Of a stretch of 64,000 nt of DNA, positions 43,740-52,756 are shown piece by piece. Positions within the stretch are counted from its first letter, which is position 1. Every line of letters starts with the position of its first letter. The notes below the pieces were generated by a model. It saw nothing but the letters and a program-made list of their open reading frames with translations. It did no database searches and was not told the DNA's origin. The DNA is from Roseomonas xinghualingensis (GTDB taxonomy: Bacteria; Pseudomonadota; Alphaproteobacteria; Acetobacterales; Acetobacteraceae). Made by a program: the position numbers and the translations under genes. The DNA lies in NCBI RefSeq assembly GCF_025791835.1, contig NZ_JAOXLP010000001.1, positions 1 through 64,000 on the forward strand, given 5' to 3'.

Positions 43740-44669
43740 TCAGCGCCCCCTCACCCGCGGCCCCAGCACGGCCCGCACCGCGCCGCTGCAAGGCGCCGGC
43801 ACCCCCAGCGCCTCGCCCATCTCCGCCACCGCCCCCGCCAGCCAGGGCAGCTCCAACTTCCGCCCCGCCTCCACATCGTGGTGCAGCGAGGAGGTCATGT
43901 CCGGCGAAACCGTATCCACCCGAGCCATGGCGGTTTCCACCGCATCCGCCGGCAGCGCCACGCCCTTCGCGCGCCCCACCGCCACGGCTTCCTCGATCAA
44001 CCCGCGCAGGAAGGCCCGCGCATGGGGATCGCTGCGGATCGGCCCGATCGGCATGCGCGCGGCGGCGGTGGCCGCCGAGAAGCCGGAGAGGAAAACGAAT
44101 TTCTGCCAGATGGCCACCGCGATATCGGGCGGCACCTCGGCATCGATCCCGGCCGCCCGCGCCGCCGCCACCAGCGCCTCCACGCGCGGCGAGGAAGGAT
44201 CGGGGCCATATTCGCCCACCACCATCCGCTGCATGGCCCCGGTCTGCGCGATCACGCCCGGCCGGCCGATATGGCTGCCCACATAGGCCACGCCGCCGAT
44301 CACCGCACCATCCCCGAAGGCGGCACGCAGCGCATCGTCCTTCGTCACCCCGTTCTGCAGGGACAGGACGGCCGCGCCACGCTCCACCAGGGGACGCGCT
44401 GCCTCGATGGCGGCGGCCGTGTCCGCCAGCTTCACCGCGATCAGCACCAGGTCAGCCCGGCCCAGCGAGGCGGCATCCTCCACCACCTCCACCTTCGGCA
44501 CATGCACCAGCGGGCGGCCGTCATCGCGCTCGATGGTCAACCCCTTCTCCCGCATCGCCGCCAGATGCGCCCCGCGCGCCACGAAGGCGACCTCCGCCGA
44601 CCCGGCGGCCGCCATCAACCCTCCGTAGAAGCCGCCAACCCCGCCCGATCCCAGCGCCACGATCCGCAT
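43740..44669 (-). CDS. 2-dehydropantoate 2-reductase family protein
   Basis: This 309-residue NADPH-dependent reductase has the Rossmann motif RIVALGSGGVGGFYGG at the N-terminus, LSLQNGVTKDD, and the C-terminal helix domain with KFVFLSGFSAATA and VSPDMTSSLHHDVEAGRKLEL. The Lys and the SS-x-x-D segment correspond to catalytic and substrate residues. It could be the pantothenate enzyme PanE or a paralogue. GGAGG lies seven bases before ATG 44669, which is preferred over ATG 44675. A terminator follows. Confidence 0.85.
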   Translation of the reverse strand: MRIVALGSGGVGGFYGGLMAAAGSAEVAFVARGAHLAAMREKGLTIERDDGRPLVHVPKVEVVEDAASLGRADLVLIAVKLADTAAAIEAARPLVERGAAVLSLQNGVTKDDALRAAFGDGAVIGGVAYVGSHIGRPGVIAQTGAMQRMVVGEYGPDPSSPRVEALVAAARAAGIDAEVPPDIAVAIWQKFVFLSGFSAATAAARMPIGPIRSDPHARAFLRGLIEEAVAVGRAKGVALPADAVETAMARVDTVSPDMTSSLHHDVEAGRKLELPWLAGAVAEMGEALGVPAPCSGAVRAVLGPRVRGR

Positions 44670-44751
44670 ATCCATTCCTCCCGGCCGGGGAACTCCGCAC
44701 CCTGCCTCCCGCATGCTATCGCGGATCAGGAAACCCGGAAGGAAACGGCCG

Positions 44752-45378
44752 ATGCCTTTGAAGATCTATGGCTGCCTGCGCTCGCGCGCCACGCGCCCCG
44801 TATGGGCCGCGAAGGAACTGGGCATCGCCTATGAGATCGTCCCGGTCATCCAGGCCTATCGCCTGCAGGACCCCACCGCGCCCGACGCCCCCCTCAACAC
44901 CGCCAGCCCCTCCTTCCGGGCGATCAACCCCAACGGGCTGATCCCCTCGATGGATGACGACGGCTTCGTCATGCACGAATCCCTCGCCATCAGCCTCTAC
45001 CTGGCCCGCAAGCATGGCGGCCCGCTGGCCCCCCAGGGCCTGAAGGAAGAGGCGCTGGCCGGGATGTGGACCCTCTGGGCCATGGGCATCGAGGCTGACT
45101 GCCTCTCGATCCTCCAGAAGCGCGACCCCGAAGCGGCCGCGAACCGCCTCCGCGCCCCCTTCGCCGTGCTGGATGCCGCGCTGAAGGCCAATGGCGGCCA
45201 TGTCGTCGGTAACCGCTTCACCATTGCCGACATCAACCTCGCCGAGGTGCTCCGCTACGCCCAGCCCGCCAGGGCGCTGTTCGAGGCGGCCCCGAACATC
45301 CAGGCCTGGATCACCGCCTGCCAGTCCCGGCCGGCCTTCCAGGCCATGATGAAGGAGCGCGAGGCGGAGCCGGCCTGA
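44752..45378 (+). CDS. Glutathione S-transferase
   Basis: This 208-residue GST has an N-terminal thioredoxin-like domain (KIYGCLRSRATRPVWAAKELG with the GSH-activating Ser/Arg region) and the cis-Pro segment NGLIPSMDDDG. FVMHESLAISLYLA has the E-S pair that binds glutathione. The C-terminal helical domain has NRFTIADINLAEVLRY. ATG 44752 has AAGGAA eight bases upstream. It is divergent from the ketopantoate-reductase-like gene, and not closely similar to the decayed GST at 42185. Confidence 0.88.
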   Translation: MPLKIYGCLRSRATRPVWAAKELGIAYEIVPVIQAYRLQDPTAPDAPLNTASPSFRAINPNGLIPSMDDDGFVMHESLAISLYLARKHGGPLAPQGLKEEALAGMWTLWAMGIEADCLSILQKRDPEAAANRLRAPFAVLDAALKANGGHVVGNRFTIADINLAEVLRYAQPARALFEAAPNIQAWITACQSRPAFQAMMKEREAEPA

Positions 45379-45450
45379 CCCCCCATGAAAACCTCTTCCT
45401 TTCGACTATATTACATGCTTGTGAGAAAAACCCTCGGGAGGACCACCCCC

Positions 45451-46437
45451 ATGCGCCGCCGCGCCCGTCTCCTGGCCGCTTTCGCCACTCTGGCGCTTGC
45501 CCTGGCCCCCGCCATCGCCGACGCCCGCCCGGGCGGCGGCGGCTCTTCCGGCAGCCGTGGCAGCCGCTCCTACAGCGCGCCCCCCAGCACCCGGACCTCG
45601 CCTGGCACCGCCACGCCCTTCAACCGCACGGAAACGCCGCGTCAGGCCCCCGGCATGGGCCAGACCGCTCCGCGCCCCTCGCCCTCCTATACCACCCCCA
45701 ACCGGGGCGGGATGTTCGGCGGCGGCTTCATGAGCGGCCTGATGGGCGGCCTGCTGGGCGCCGGCATCGCCGGCATGCTCTTCGGCAGCGGCGCCTTCGG
45801 CGGCATGTCGGGCGGCGCGGGCTTCCTGGGCTTCCTGCTCCAGATCGCCATCATCGCCGGCATCGTCTGGCTGGTGGTCCGCATGCTGCGCAGCCGCCGC
45901 GCGGCGGCCCCCATGGGCGGCCACGCCATGGCTGGCGCCGGCCCCCGCGGCTCCGTCCCCGGCACCTATGCCCGTGAGATGGACGGCGGCACGAGCCATG
46001 GTGCGATGGGAGGCGGCAGCGCGGCCGCCCGCCCGGTGCAGGTCGGCCAAGCCGACTTCGCCGCCTTCGAGAGCCTGCTGGTCAGCGTCAACGAAGCTTG
46101 GTCCCGCCAGGACATGGCCACGCTGCAGCGCCTCTCCACGCCGGAGATGGCCCGCTACTTCCAGCAGGACCTGCGCGACCTCGCCACCCGTGGCTGGCGC
46201 AACGAGACGCGTGACGTCCGGCTGGAATCCGGCGACCTCTCCGAGGCCTGGGCCGAGGACGGCGTCGAATACGCCACCGTCGCCATGCGCTTCAGCCTGG
46301 TGGACGTGACCCGTGATGCCAACGGCCAGGTGGTGGAAGGCGATCCCAACGCCCGCCAGACCACCACGGAGATCTGGACCTTCGTGCGCCGCCCGCGTGA
46401 GAACTGGCTGCTCTCGGCGATCCAGCAGGCGGCTTGA
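45451..46437 (+). CDS. Tim44-like domain membrane protein
   Basis: This 328-residue protein has a signal-like first helix, a Gly/Ser/Pro-rich region, a Gly-rich hydrophobic hairpin (GGLLGAGIAGMLFGSGAFGG), a membrane helix FLLQIAIIAGIVWLVVRML, and a Tim44/MBA1-like domain (about 195-326; SRQDMATLQRLSTPEMARYF, EIWTFVRRPRENWLLSAIQ). Bacterial relatives are inner-membrane proteins of unclear role. GGGAGGA precedes ATG 45451. The upstream gap holds an AT-rich TATATTACATGC candidate -10 region. Confidence 0.85.
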   Translation: MRRRARLLAAFATLALALAPAIADARPGGGGSSGSRGSRSYSAPPSTRTSPGTATPFNRTETPRQAPGMGQTAPRPSPSYTTPNRGGMFGGGFMSGLMGGLLGAGIAGMLFGSGAFGGMSGGAGFLGFLLQIAIIAGIVWLVVRMLRSRRAAAPMGGHAMAGAGPRGSVPGTYAREMDGGTSHGAMGGGSAAARPVQVGQADFAAFESLLVSVNEAWSRQDMATLQRLSTPEMARYFQQDLRDLATRGWRNETRDVRLESGDLSEAWAEDGVEYATVAMRFSLVDVTRDANGQVVEGDPNARQTTTEIWTFVRRPRENWLLSAIQQAA

Positions 46438-46442
46438 TCGCT

Positions 46443-46510
46443 ACGCAGGGGGCTCTGCCCCCTGCACCCCCGCCGGGGAGCCAACGGGCTCCCCGGACCC
46501 CGCGTTCTGT
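46443..46510. repeat. Dispersed GC palindromic repeat, copy D
   Basis: GGGGGCTCTGCCCCCTGCACC, the CCGGGGAGCC/GGCTCCCCGG hairpin and ACCCCGCG tail match copy B in reverse and copy C. It follows the Tim44-like gene stop and points toward the facing copy F, so the two bracket a short spacer with its own hairpin (CGCCTGAGGCC). Confidence 0.7.
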
Positions 46511-46594
46511 TTGTGTGAAACGCGCCTGAGGCCCACGGCCTCAGGCGCTTTCGTTTTCAGCAGCCGGGTAGCGGCCTGCGGCGCTGCCTCCCCC

Positions 46595-46672
46595 AAAAAA
46601 CCTGACGCGGGGTCCGGGGTGGCCGCCGCCACCCCGGCGGAGGTCCGGAGGCAGAGCCTCCGGGGCCACAGG
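46595..46672. repeat. Dispersed GC palindromic repeat, copy F (inverted partner of A)
   Basis: It is nearly an exact reverse complement of copy A over about 75 bases, including CCTGACGCGGGGTCCGGGG and the hairpin before CCTCCGGGGCC. It lies four bases downstream of the NUDIX stop codon, so it also acts as the 3' end of the APE-like operon. Confidence 0.75.
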
Positions 46673-46675
46673 CGC

Positions 46676-47212
46676 CTAGATCAGCCCCTTCAGCCGCAGC
46701 AGCCCGAAGGCCGCCATGCTCATCGCGTCCAGGATCACCCCGTCGCGCAGCATCGCCTCCACCTCGGCCAGCGAGAAGTCGCGGCAAACCAGATCCTGCT
46801 CCGTCTGCTCCCGCGCCGTCTCGCCGCGCGTCAGATCGGTGGCCAGGAAGACATGGCCGCGCTGGTTGCAGTAGCCGGCGCCCTGGAACATCCCGCCCGC
46901 ATAGATCATGCGCCCGGCGACAAGTCCCGTTTCCTCGCGCAGTTCGCCCGCCGCGATATGGGCGGGATCGGTGCCGGGCCGGGTCTCCCACATGCCCATC
47001 ACGAATTCCCACATGCGCCGCTGCACCGGGTAGCGGAACTGCTCCACCAGCGTGACGCGTCCGTCCTGGACCGGCACGACAACGACGAAATCCGAACGCT
47101 CCACGACGCCATAGAGGCCCTGCGACCCATCGGCGCGGCGGATGATGTCCTCGCGCACCCGCGTCCAGGGATTCTCGTAAGCGACGCGCGTGGAAAGCGT
47201 TTCGATCGTCAC
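46676..47212 (-). CDS. NUDIX hydrolase (ADP-sugar type)
   Basis: This 178-residue NUDIX protein resembles ADP-ribose pyrophosphatases: WEFVMGMWETRPG, the NUDIX box with ELREETGL, and GMFQGAGYCNQRGHVFLA. The Arg that normally begins the REUxEE part is replaced by Gly (AAGELREETG), but the metal-binding Glu residues remain. The GTG start at 47212 overlaps the ketoreductase stop (GTGA), making it the last gene of the APE-like operon. NUDIX enzymes are not a standard part of such operons, so its role there is unclear. Confidence 0.85.
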   Translation of the reverse strand: MTIETLSTRVAYENPWTRVREDIIRRADGSQGLYGVVERSDFVVVVPVQDGRVTLVEQFRYPVQRRMWEFVMGMWETRPGTDPAHIAAGELREETGLVAGRMIYAGGMFQGAGYCNQRGHVFLATDLTRGETAREQTEQDLVCRDFSLAEVEAMLRDGVILDAMSMAAFGLLRLKGLI

Positions 47213-47928
47213 GCCATACCCCCGTTGATGGAAATCACCTGGCCCGTGATGTAGGCCGCGCGGTCCGAGGCCAGGAAGGCCACCAGCTCCGCCACTTCCT
47301 CCGGTCTTCCTGCGCGGCGCGCGGGAACCATCGCGCGGATCTGTTCCTTGCTCACCGCCGCGTCCACCGCCGGGCTTTCGATCACACCGGGCGCCACCGC
47401 ATTCACCGTCACGCCGCGCGGCGCGCATTCGATGGAGAGCGACTTCACCGCCCCATGCAGCCCCGCCTTCGCCGCCGCGTAATTCGCCTGCCCCCGGTTG
47501 CCCATGATGCCTGACACCGAGGAGATCGCGACGATCCGCCCGCGCCGCGTCCCGATCATCGGCAGCAGCAAGGGCTGCACGAGATGGAAGAAGCCGTTCA
47601 GCGAGACATCCACCACCGAATGCCATTGCCGCGCCGACATGCCGGCCATCGGCGCATCGTCATGCGTGCCCGCATTGTGCACCACGGCCTGCACCGGTCC
47701 CGATTCCAGCAGCTTCGCCGTCGCCGCTTCGCAAGCCGCCGCATCGGTCAGGTCAAAAACAACCGCCTCCGCGCTGCCGCCCGCCGCCACGATCTCCGCC
47801 GCCACCGCCTGTGCGCGCTCCGGATGGCCGCTGCCATGCACGATCACATGATACCCATCCCGCGCCAGGGCACGGGAAATCGCGGCGCCGATCGGGCTCG
47901 CGCCGCCGCTGACGATCGCGCGGATCAT
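47209..47928 (-). CDS. 3-oxoacyl-ACP reductase (KR of the APE-like pathway)
   Basis: This is a 239-residue short-chain dehydrogenase. SGGASPIGAAISRALA binds NADP(H), NAG in VVHNAGTHDD is the central motif, and catalysis uses Ser in ISSVSGIMG and Y-x-x-x-K in NYAAAKAG. The NSVLN site Asn is in DVSLNGFF. It reduces the beta-keto group made by the ketosynthase. ATGA overlap with the upstream dehydratase and GTGA overlap with the downstream NUDIX gene. Confidence 0.9.
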   Translation of the reverse strand: MIRAIVSGGASPIGAAISRALARDGYHVIVHGSGHPERAQAVAAEIVAAGGSAEAVVFDLTDAAACEAATAKLLESGPVQAVVHNAGTHDDAPMAGMSARQWHSVVDVSLNGFFHLVQPLLLPMIGTRRGRIVAISSVSGIMGNRGQANYAAAKAGLHGAVKSLSIECAPRGVTVNAVAPGVIESPAVDAAVSKEQIRAMVPARRAGRPEEVAELVAFLASDRAAYITGQVISINGGMA

Positions 47929-48335
47929 GCGCCCTCCGGGATGATGATGGCCGCCTGTCCCGACAGCAGCACGACGCCACCCGCCGAAACCTCGAAGACA
48001 TAGACGAAGCCGCGCGCCGCGCGTGACAGCGCCCGCGCCTCCACGCGCAACTCGTCCATGATGTCGTCCAGCCGGGAGGCATGCATCGCCACGCCGCGCA
48101 GGCTGGCGAGATAGCCCGGCTTCTGCGCCTCGCCGCCACCCGTCAGCGCGCCATGCGCCGCCACGGCCTGCAACGCATATTCCACGCCGCAGACGGCGGG
48201 CAGCATGCCATCCCGCCGCAACGGATTGTCCGCGTCACGGTGCGACACCGCCGCACAGGCGATGGAATCCGCGTCATGCGCCACCACGCGATCCAGCAGG
48301 CGCATCTTGCCCGCATGGGGAACCAGCGGCGTCAC
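47925..48335 (-). CDS. Hotdog-fold 3-hydroxyacyl-ACP dehydratase (ApeP-like)
   Basis: This 136-residue FabZ-like hotdog protein starts PLVPHAGKMRLLDRV, the ApeP-like start with the catalytic His, then VCGVEYALQAVAAHGAL and GYLASLRGVAMHASRLDDI. It would dehydrate the 3-hydroxyacyl intermediates to give the conjugated polyene. GTG 48335 has GAGGGGAAG about eight bases upstream and starts inside the chain-length-factor 3' region. Its stop overlaps the ketoreductase start. Confidence 0.75.
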   Translation of the reverse strand: MTPLVPHAGKMRLLDRVVAHDADSIACAAVSHRDADNPLRRDGMLPAVCGVEYALQAVAAHGALTGGGEAQKPGYLASLRGVAMHASRLDDIMDELRVEARALSRAARGFVYVFEVSAGGVVLLSGQAAIIIPEGA

Positions 48336-48354
48336 GCCACGCTTCCCCTCGCCG

Positions 48355-49131
48355 TCAGCAAGGCTCCACCCCCAGGACCACCGCCCCGCCATCCACCAGC
48401 GGCAGCCCGATCCGTGCCGCCTGTCCCAGCGCGAGAGCCTGCAACAACGGCAGTGCCCGCGCCGCAGGATTGCCCGCCATCAGCGGCGCCAACACCCCCA
48501 CCGAACTCGCCTCCGCCTTCTCCGCCATTTCCACGGAAAGCGTCACGCCAGCATCTCCGGGCACCAGCACCAGCGCCACGGCGAAGGCCGCATCGGTGAA
48601 GCGCTGCGAATCCAACGGTGGCGTCAGCGGCGCGTCATAGGCGCAGAACAGCACCGGCACCTGGCGCGACACCACCGCCGCCACGGCCTGCACCAGCCCC
48701 ATGGGGAAGCTGTCGTCATGTCCGCCCAGGCTGACCGAGGCGCGCGTCGATCCCGCAGCAATCCCCCAGTATCCGGCGGCCGCATTATGCACCGAGTTGT
48801 GGAACTGCGTCGGTGAGATCGCGCCACCCGGCGTGGAGAGCGCATCCAGGATCGCCCCCACCACCACCCCGTCCCCATTGGACGAGGCGAACACTGTCTC
48901 CAGCGTGTCCGGCGCCAGCCCCGAAGCCGCGGCAGCCTCCGCCGAAGCCGCCAGCGCCAGCCGCACCGCCATGCTGGTCCGCCGCCGCTCCGTCGCCGGC
49001 AACGCGGCTGGCGGCAGCACCACCACCGGCCCCGGCTCCCAGGGCACCTCTCCGGCCAGCACGGCCCGGCTCTCGTCCCAACCCGGCAAGCCCGGGCCGA
49101 GCAAGCCCACGCCTGCGATCCCACATCTCAC
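48355..49131 (-). CDS. Beta-ketoacyl synthase chain-length factor
   Basis: This 258-residue truncated ketosynthase-like protein lacks the catalytic Cys: the usual CSS region is absent, and FASSNGDGVVV and FHNSVHNAAAGYWGIA define the Ketoacyl-synt_2 chain-length-factor family. It should pair with the active ketosynthase encoded upstream and set polyene length. The GTG start at 49131 has GAGGG about ten bases before it. The gene begins 13 bases after the ketosynthase stop. Confidence 0.85.
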   Translation of the reverse strand: MRCGIAGVGLLGPGLPGWDESRAVLAGEVPWEPGPVVVLPPAALPATERRRTSMAVRLALAASAEAAAASGLAPDTLETVFASSNGDGVVVGAILDALSTPGGAISPTQFHNSVHNAAAGYWGIAAGSTRASVSLGGHDDSFPMGLVQAVAAVVSRQVPVLFCAYDAPLTPPLDSQRFTDAAFAVALVLVPGDAGVTLSVEMAEKAEASSVGVLAPLMAGNPAARALPLLQALALGQAARIGLPLVDGGAVVLGVEPC

Positions 49132-49144
49132 GAAACAACAGCCC

Positions 49145-50335
49145 TCACGCGTGACCGATGACGAGGGCGCAGTTGCTGCCACCGAAACCGAAGGAATTGC
49201 TCAACACCCGCCGCACGGGCACGGCGCGGTTCTCCACCGCCACATCCACACCGAAGCCGGGATCGGGCGTCTCCACGGCCAGGCAGCCCGGCACCAGCGC
49301 ATCCTCCACGCAAAGCGCCGCGATCGCCGCCTCCAGCGCGCCGGACGCGCCCAGCGTATGCCCCGTCCAGCCCTTGGTGGAGGAACAGGGCACGCCAGTG
49401 CCGAAGATGGCGCGTACCGCATTCCCCTCCATCGCGTCATTCGCGCGGGTGCCGGTGCCATGCAGGTTCACGTAATCCACGGGCAGGCCGCCCGCCGCCA
49501 CCAGCGCCGCGCGCATGGCGGCGATGGCCCCCAGCCCCTCGGGATGCGGGGAGGACATGTGGTGCCCATCCGCGCTCGCCCCGGTGCCCAGCAGCACCAC
49601 GGTGCCCGGCGGCGCATCCTCCTGCCGCATCACCAGCGCGAAGCCTGCCGCCTCGCCGATCGAAATCCCGTCCCGGTCCACCGCGCAGGGACGGCAGGCC
49701 CCCCTGGAAAGCAGCTCCAGCGAATTGAAGCCATGCAGCGTCATCCGGCACAGCGTGTCCACGCCGCCCACCACCACCGCATCGGCCAGCCCCGCCGCGA
49801 TCAGGGACTGCGCCTCCAGGAAGCTCCGTGCCCCCGAGGTGCAGGCGGTGGAGATCGCCGTCGCCAGCCCACGCAGCCCCAGCCGCGCCCGCACATAGCG
49901 CGGCAACGCATAGAGGTCGTGCGTATGGGTGAAATCGAAATCCGCCGGCAGCGCCCCATCGGCGCCGCGCCGCGCATAGGCTTCCTCCGTCTGCGCAATG
50001 CCCGAAGTGCTGGTGCCCAGCACCACCGCCACCCGATGCGCCCCGAAGCGTGCGGCGGCCTCCGCCACCGCCTCCGCGAAGCCATCCTGCCTCAGCCCCA
50101 GCTCCGCCAGCCGGTGGTTGCGGCAATCATAGCGGGACAGCGCCTCCGGCAGCGCCACCTCCTCCAGCCCAGGCACGCGGCCCACCCAGATGCCATCGGG
50201 CATCCCTGGCAGGTCACAGGGCGCGAGCCCCCCGCGCCGCGCATGCAGCGCATCACGCGTGGCGGCCAGGCCGGTACCCATGGCGCTGACGGCCGTGAAG
50301 GCCGGAATGGCGAGGGCAGGAAGCATCGAGGACAT
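49145..50335 (-). CDS. Active beta-ketoacyl-ACP synthase
   Basis: This 396-residue KS has the complete catalytic triad: Cys 165 in STACTSGARS, His 292 in NLHGTGT and His 326 in GHTLGASGA. Its size and the GTSTSGIAQTEEAY region resemble the ApeO-type ketosynthase of aryl-polyene operons. It should extend the chain by decarboxylative condensation. A second ketosynthase of FabF type, normal in full APE clusters, is not present in the window. Confidence 0.9.
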   Translation of the reverse strand: MSSMLPALAIPAFTAVSAMGTGLAATRDALHARRGGLAPCDLPGMPDGIWVGRVPGLEEVALPEALSRYDCRNHRLAELGLRQDGFAEAVAEAAARFGAHRVAVVLGTSTSGIAQTEEAYARRGADGALPADFDFTHTHDLYALPRYVRARLGLRGLATAISTACTSGARSFLEAQSLIAAGLADAVVVGGVDTLCRMTLHGFNSLELLSRGACRPCAVDRDGISIGEAAGFALVMRQEDAPPGTVVLLGTGASADGHHMSSPHPEGLGAIAAMRAALVAAGGLPVDYVNLHGTGTRANDAMEGNAVRAIFGTGVPCSSTKGWTGHTLGASGALEAAIAALCVEDALVPGCLAVETPDPGFGVDVAVENRAVPVRRVLSNSFGFGGSNCALVIGHA

Positions 50336-50389
50336 CTGGCTTCTCTATCGCATCAGGCAAGGCGGATGTGCAGCCGGGACTTGGCCCGA

Positions 50390-52756
50390 TCAGGGCGAAA
50401 GCCGGGCCGAACCGGGGCTTCTTGGCGCCAGCAGCAGCGCCAGCCCGAAGGCCGCCGCCACCCCCACCGAGACGGTCAGCCCGATCCCCCGCAACACCGG
50501 CGTCTCGCAGAGCGCCAGCATCCCGAAGGTCAGCAGCGTCGTCACCGTGCAGGTCAGCACCGCCGCCAGGGTGCTCGCCGCCGTTGCGGCATCGCTCTCC
50601 CGCCGCCCCAGGAACAGCGCATAATCCAGCCCCACCCCCGCCATCAGCAGCAGGGCCGCCAGATGGAAGGGCGTCAGCCGCGCTCCGATCGCCGAGAGCA
50701 CCGCCAGCACCACCACGACAGCCCCGGCGATGGGCGCCATCCGCCGCAGCGCAGTGCCAAAACCGCCCAGCCCGGCCGCCAGAAGCCCCAGCACCGCCAG
50801 CGCCCCGACCCCGCACCAGATCAGCGCCCCCCGCGTGGTGGCCGCGATCATCCCCTCCGTCTCGCCCTTCACATCCACGAAGAGCACGGAGGCATCGCCC
50901 AGCCCCGCCACCGCCGCCCGCACCGTCCCGGTATCCTGCGCCCCGGCCAGCAGCCCCAGCCCGAGCCACTCATCCCCGCGCCGCGACAGCAGCGGCGACA
51001 GCCGCGTGGAGATCATCGGCGCCACCGCCAGCCCGGCGGAATCCAGCAGCGGCAGCCCCTGGCTTTCTTCGATCGCGTCCAGGAAGGGCGCGAAGGCCCC
51101 GGCCCGGAAAGGCAGCCCCTGCATCGCCTCCGCCAACCGCGCCTCCAGCACATCCCGCGCCGGAAGCACCGCCTGCCGCGCCGCCTGCGCCTCCCGGCTC
51201 GGCAGATACCGGCCCGGCAGGTCCACCCCGCTCAGCCGCCCATCCGCCAGCAGCGGCGCCAGCGCCTCCCGCACCCGCTCGGAAGCCCGCAGCACCGCCT
51301 CCTCGCTCGCGCCGCGCAGCGCCACCAGATGCCCCACATCCGGCGCGCCCAGCTGCGCGCGCAGCTCCGTATCGAGGTTCCGCTCCGCCTCCGGCACCGG
51401 GCTCAGCCGCGCGATGTCATCCTCCCAGCGCGGCAGCCCGCCCAGGGCCAGCCATCCCAGCGCCAGCGCCACCACGCCAGCCGCCACCACGGGCCGCCCG
51501 CTCAGCCAGCCCAACCCGCGCATCAGCGGCTCCGGCAGCGCCCGCGCCACCACGGCCTCGCCCGGCAGCAGCCAGGGCAGCACCCAGCGCGTCACCGCCA
51601 CGCTCACCAGCAGCCCCGCCGCGCCGAACAGCCCCAGCTGCGCCAGGCCCGGAAAGCCCGAGGCCATCATCGCCACCAGCCCCAGCGCCGCCGCCCCCGC
51701 CGCCAGCCGCAGCACCGGCCAGATCCGCCGCGCCGCGGCCCCCAGCGCCTCGCCCCGCTGGCGTCCCGTCAACAGCAGGATCGGATAATCCACCGCCACG
51801 CCGAGCATCGTGACCCCGAAGCCCAGCGCCGCCCCCTGCACCCGCCCGAAGACCAGCGCCACCGCCAGCGCCCCGGCCAGCACCCCCGCCAGCAGCGGCA
51901 CCCCCGCGACGAGCAGCATCGTCACCGAGCGGTACCGCCACACCAGGAACCCCAGCAGCAGCACGCCGGAGAGGATCGCCATCCGCTCCACATCCGCCTT
52001 CACCGCCGCCGCCGCGCTCGCCGCGAAAACCCCCGGCCCCGAAAGCAGCAGCCGCGCGCCCTTCGGCTCCGCCGCCGCGAAACCCGCCCGCACCGCCTCA
52101 GACGCCTCCCGCTGCGCCTCCACATCCGTGCCCAGCGCCTGGCTCCGCGCCACCATCAGCGCCCGCGGTGGCCCTTCCCCGCCCGCGAACCACACACCCT
52201 GGCGCATCTGCACGCCACTGCTGCCCAGCCATCCCTTCAGGAGATCGAGGAACACCCCCGGCGGATCGGCGAAGCCCAGCCGCGACAGCATCCCCGACAT
52301 CGAGGACCGCAACCCGTCCAGCAGCGCCTCCAGCTTCCCCCGAAGCGCCGGCACCTCGAACATCCCCGGCCCCGTAGCGGGCGAAAGCAGATAGCGATAG
52401 CGGAACAGCAGCGTCTGCTCCGCCTCGGTCAGATCGGCGGTGCCGTTCCCCACGAAGGTGAAATGCCCGCTCTCCCGCATGGCGTCGCCCATGGCGCGCG
52501 AAACCCGCGCCAGCTCCGCCTCATCCGTGCCCTCAACGCCCACCAGCAGCAGCGTGGTCGCGGCGCCTTCCCGCAACTCGCCCAGCAGGAACGCGGCCTC
52601 CGGCGTCGCGGCGGGCGGCAGGAAATCCGCCATATCCGTGCGGATCTCGATGGCACGGAACAGGAAGAAGCCCAACACGGCCAGGAACAGCAAAGCCAGG
52701 ACCGGGCGCACCGCCCCTCGGACGCCCTTGAGAACTGCCATGGAAGAATGATTCAC
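50390..52756 (-). CDS. MMPL/RND-type exporter
   Basis: This 788-residue transporter has about 12 membrane helices in two halves, each with a first helix, a large periplasmic loop and five more helices. The LLLMAGVGLDYALFLGRRESDA and ITMLGVAVDYPILLLTGRQ segments carry the conserved Asp-Tyr of the proton pathway in MMPL proteins. In APE clusters such a protein exports the lipid-linked polyene. The ATG at 52756 overlaps the fusion gene (ATGA). Confidence 0.9.
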   Translation of the reverse strand: MNHSSMAVLKGVRGAVRPVLALLFLAVLGFFLFRAIEIRTDMADFLPPAATPEAAFLLGELREGAATTLLLVGVEGTDEAELARVSRAMGDAMRESGHFTFVGNGTADLTEAEQTLLFRYRYLLSPATGPGMFEVPALRGKLEALLDGLRSSMSGMLSRLGFADPPGVFLDLLKGWLGSSGVQMRQGVWFAGGEGPPRALMVARSQALGTDVEAQREASEAVRAGFAAAEPKGARLLLSGPGVFAASAAAAVKADVERMAILSGVLLLGFLVWRYRSVTMLLVAGVPLLAGVLAGALAVALVFGRVQGAALGFGVTMLGVAVDYPILLLTGRQRGEALGAAARRIWPVLRLAAGAAALGLVAMMASGFPGLAQLGLFGAAGLLVSVAVTRWVLPWLLPGEAVVARALPEPLMRGLGWLSGRPVVAAGVVALALGWLALGGLPRWEDDIARLSPVPEAERNLDTELRAQLGAPDVGHLVALRGASEEAVLRASERVREALAPLLADGRLSGVDLPGRYLPSREAQAARQAVLPARDVLEARLAEAMQGLPFRAGAFAPFLDAIEESQGLPLLDSAGLAVAPMISTRLSPLLSRRGDEWLGLGLLAGAQDTGTVRAAVAGLGDASVLFVDVKGETEGMIAATTRGALIWCGVGALAVLGLLAAGLGGFGTALRRMAPIAGAVVVVLAVLSAIGARLTPFHLAALLLMAGVGLDYALFLGRRESDAATAASTLAAVLTCTVTTLLTFGMLALCETPVLRGIGLTVSVGVAAAFGLALLLAPRSPGSARLSP

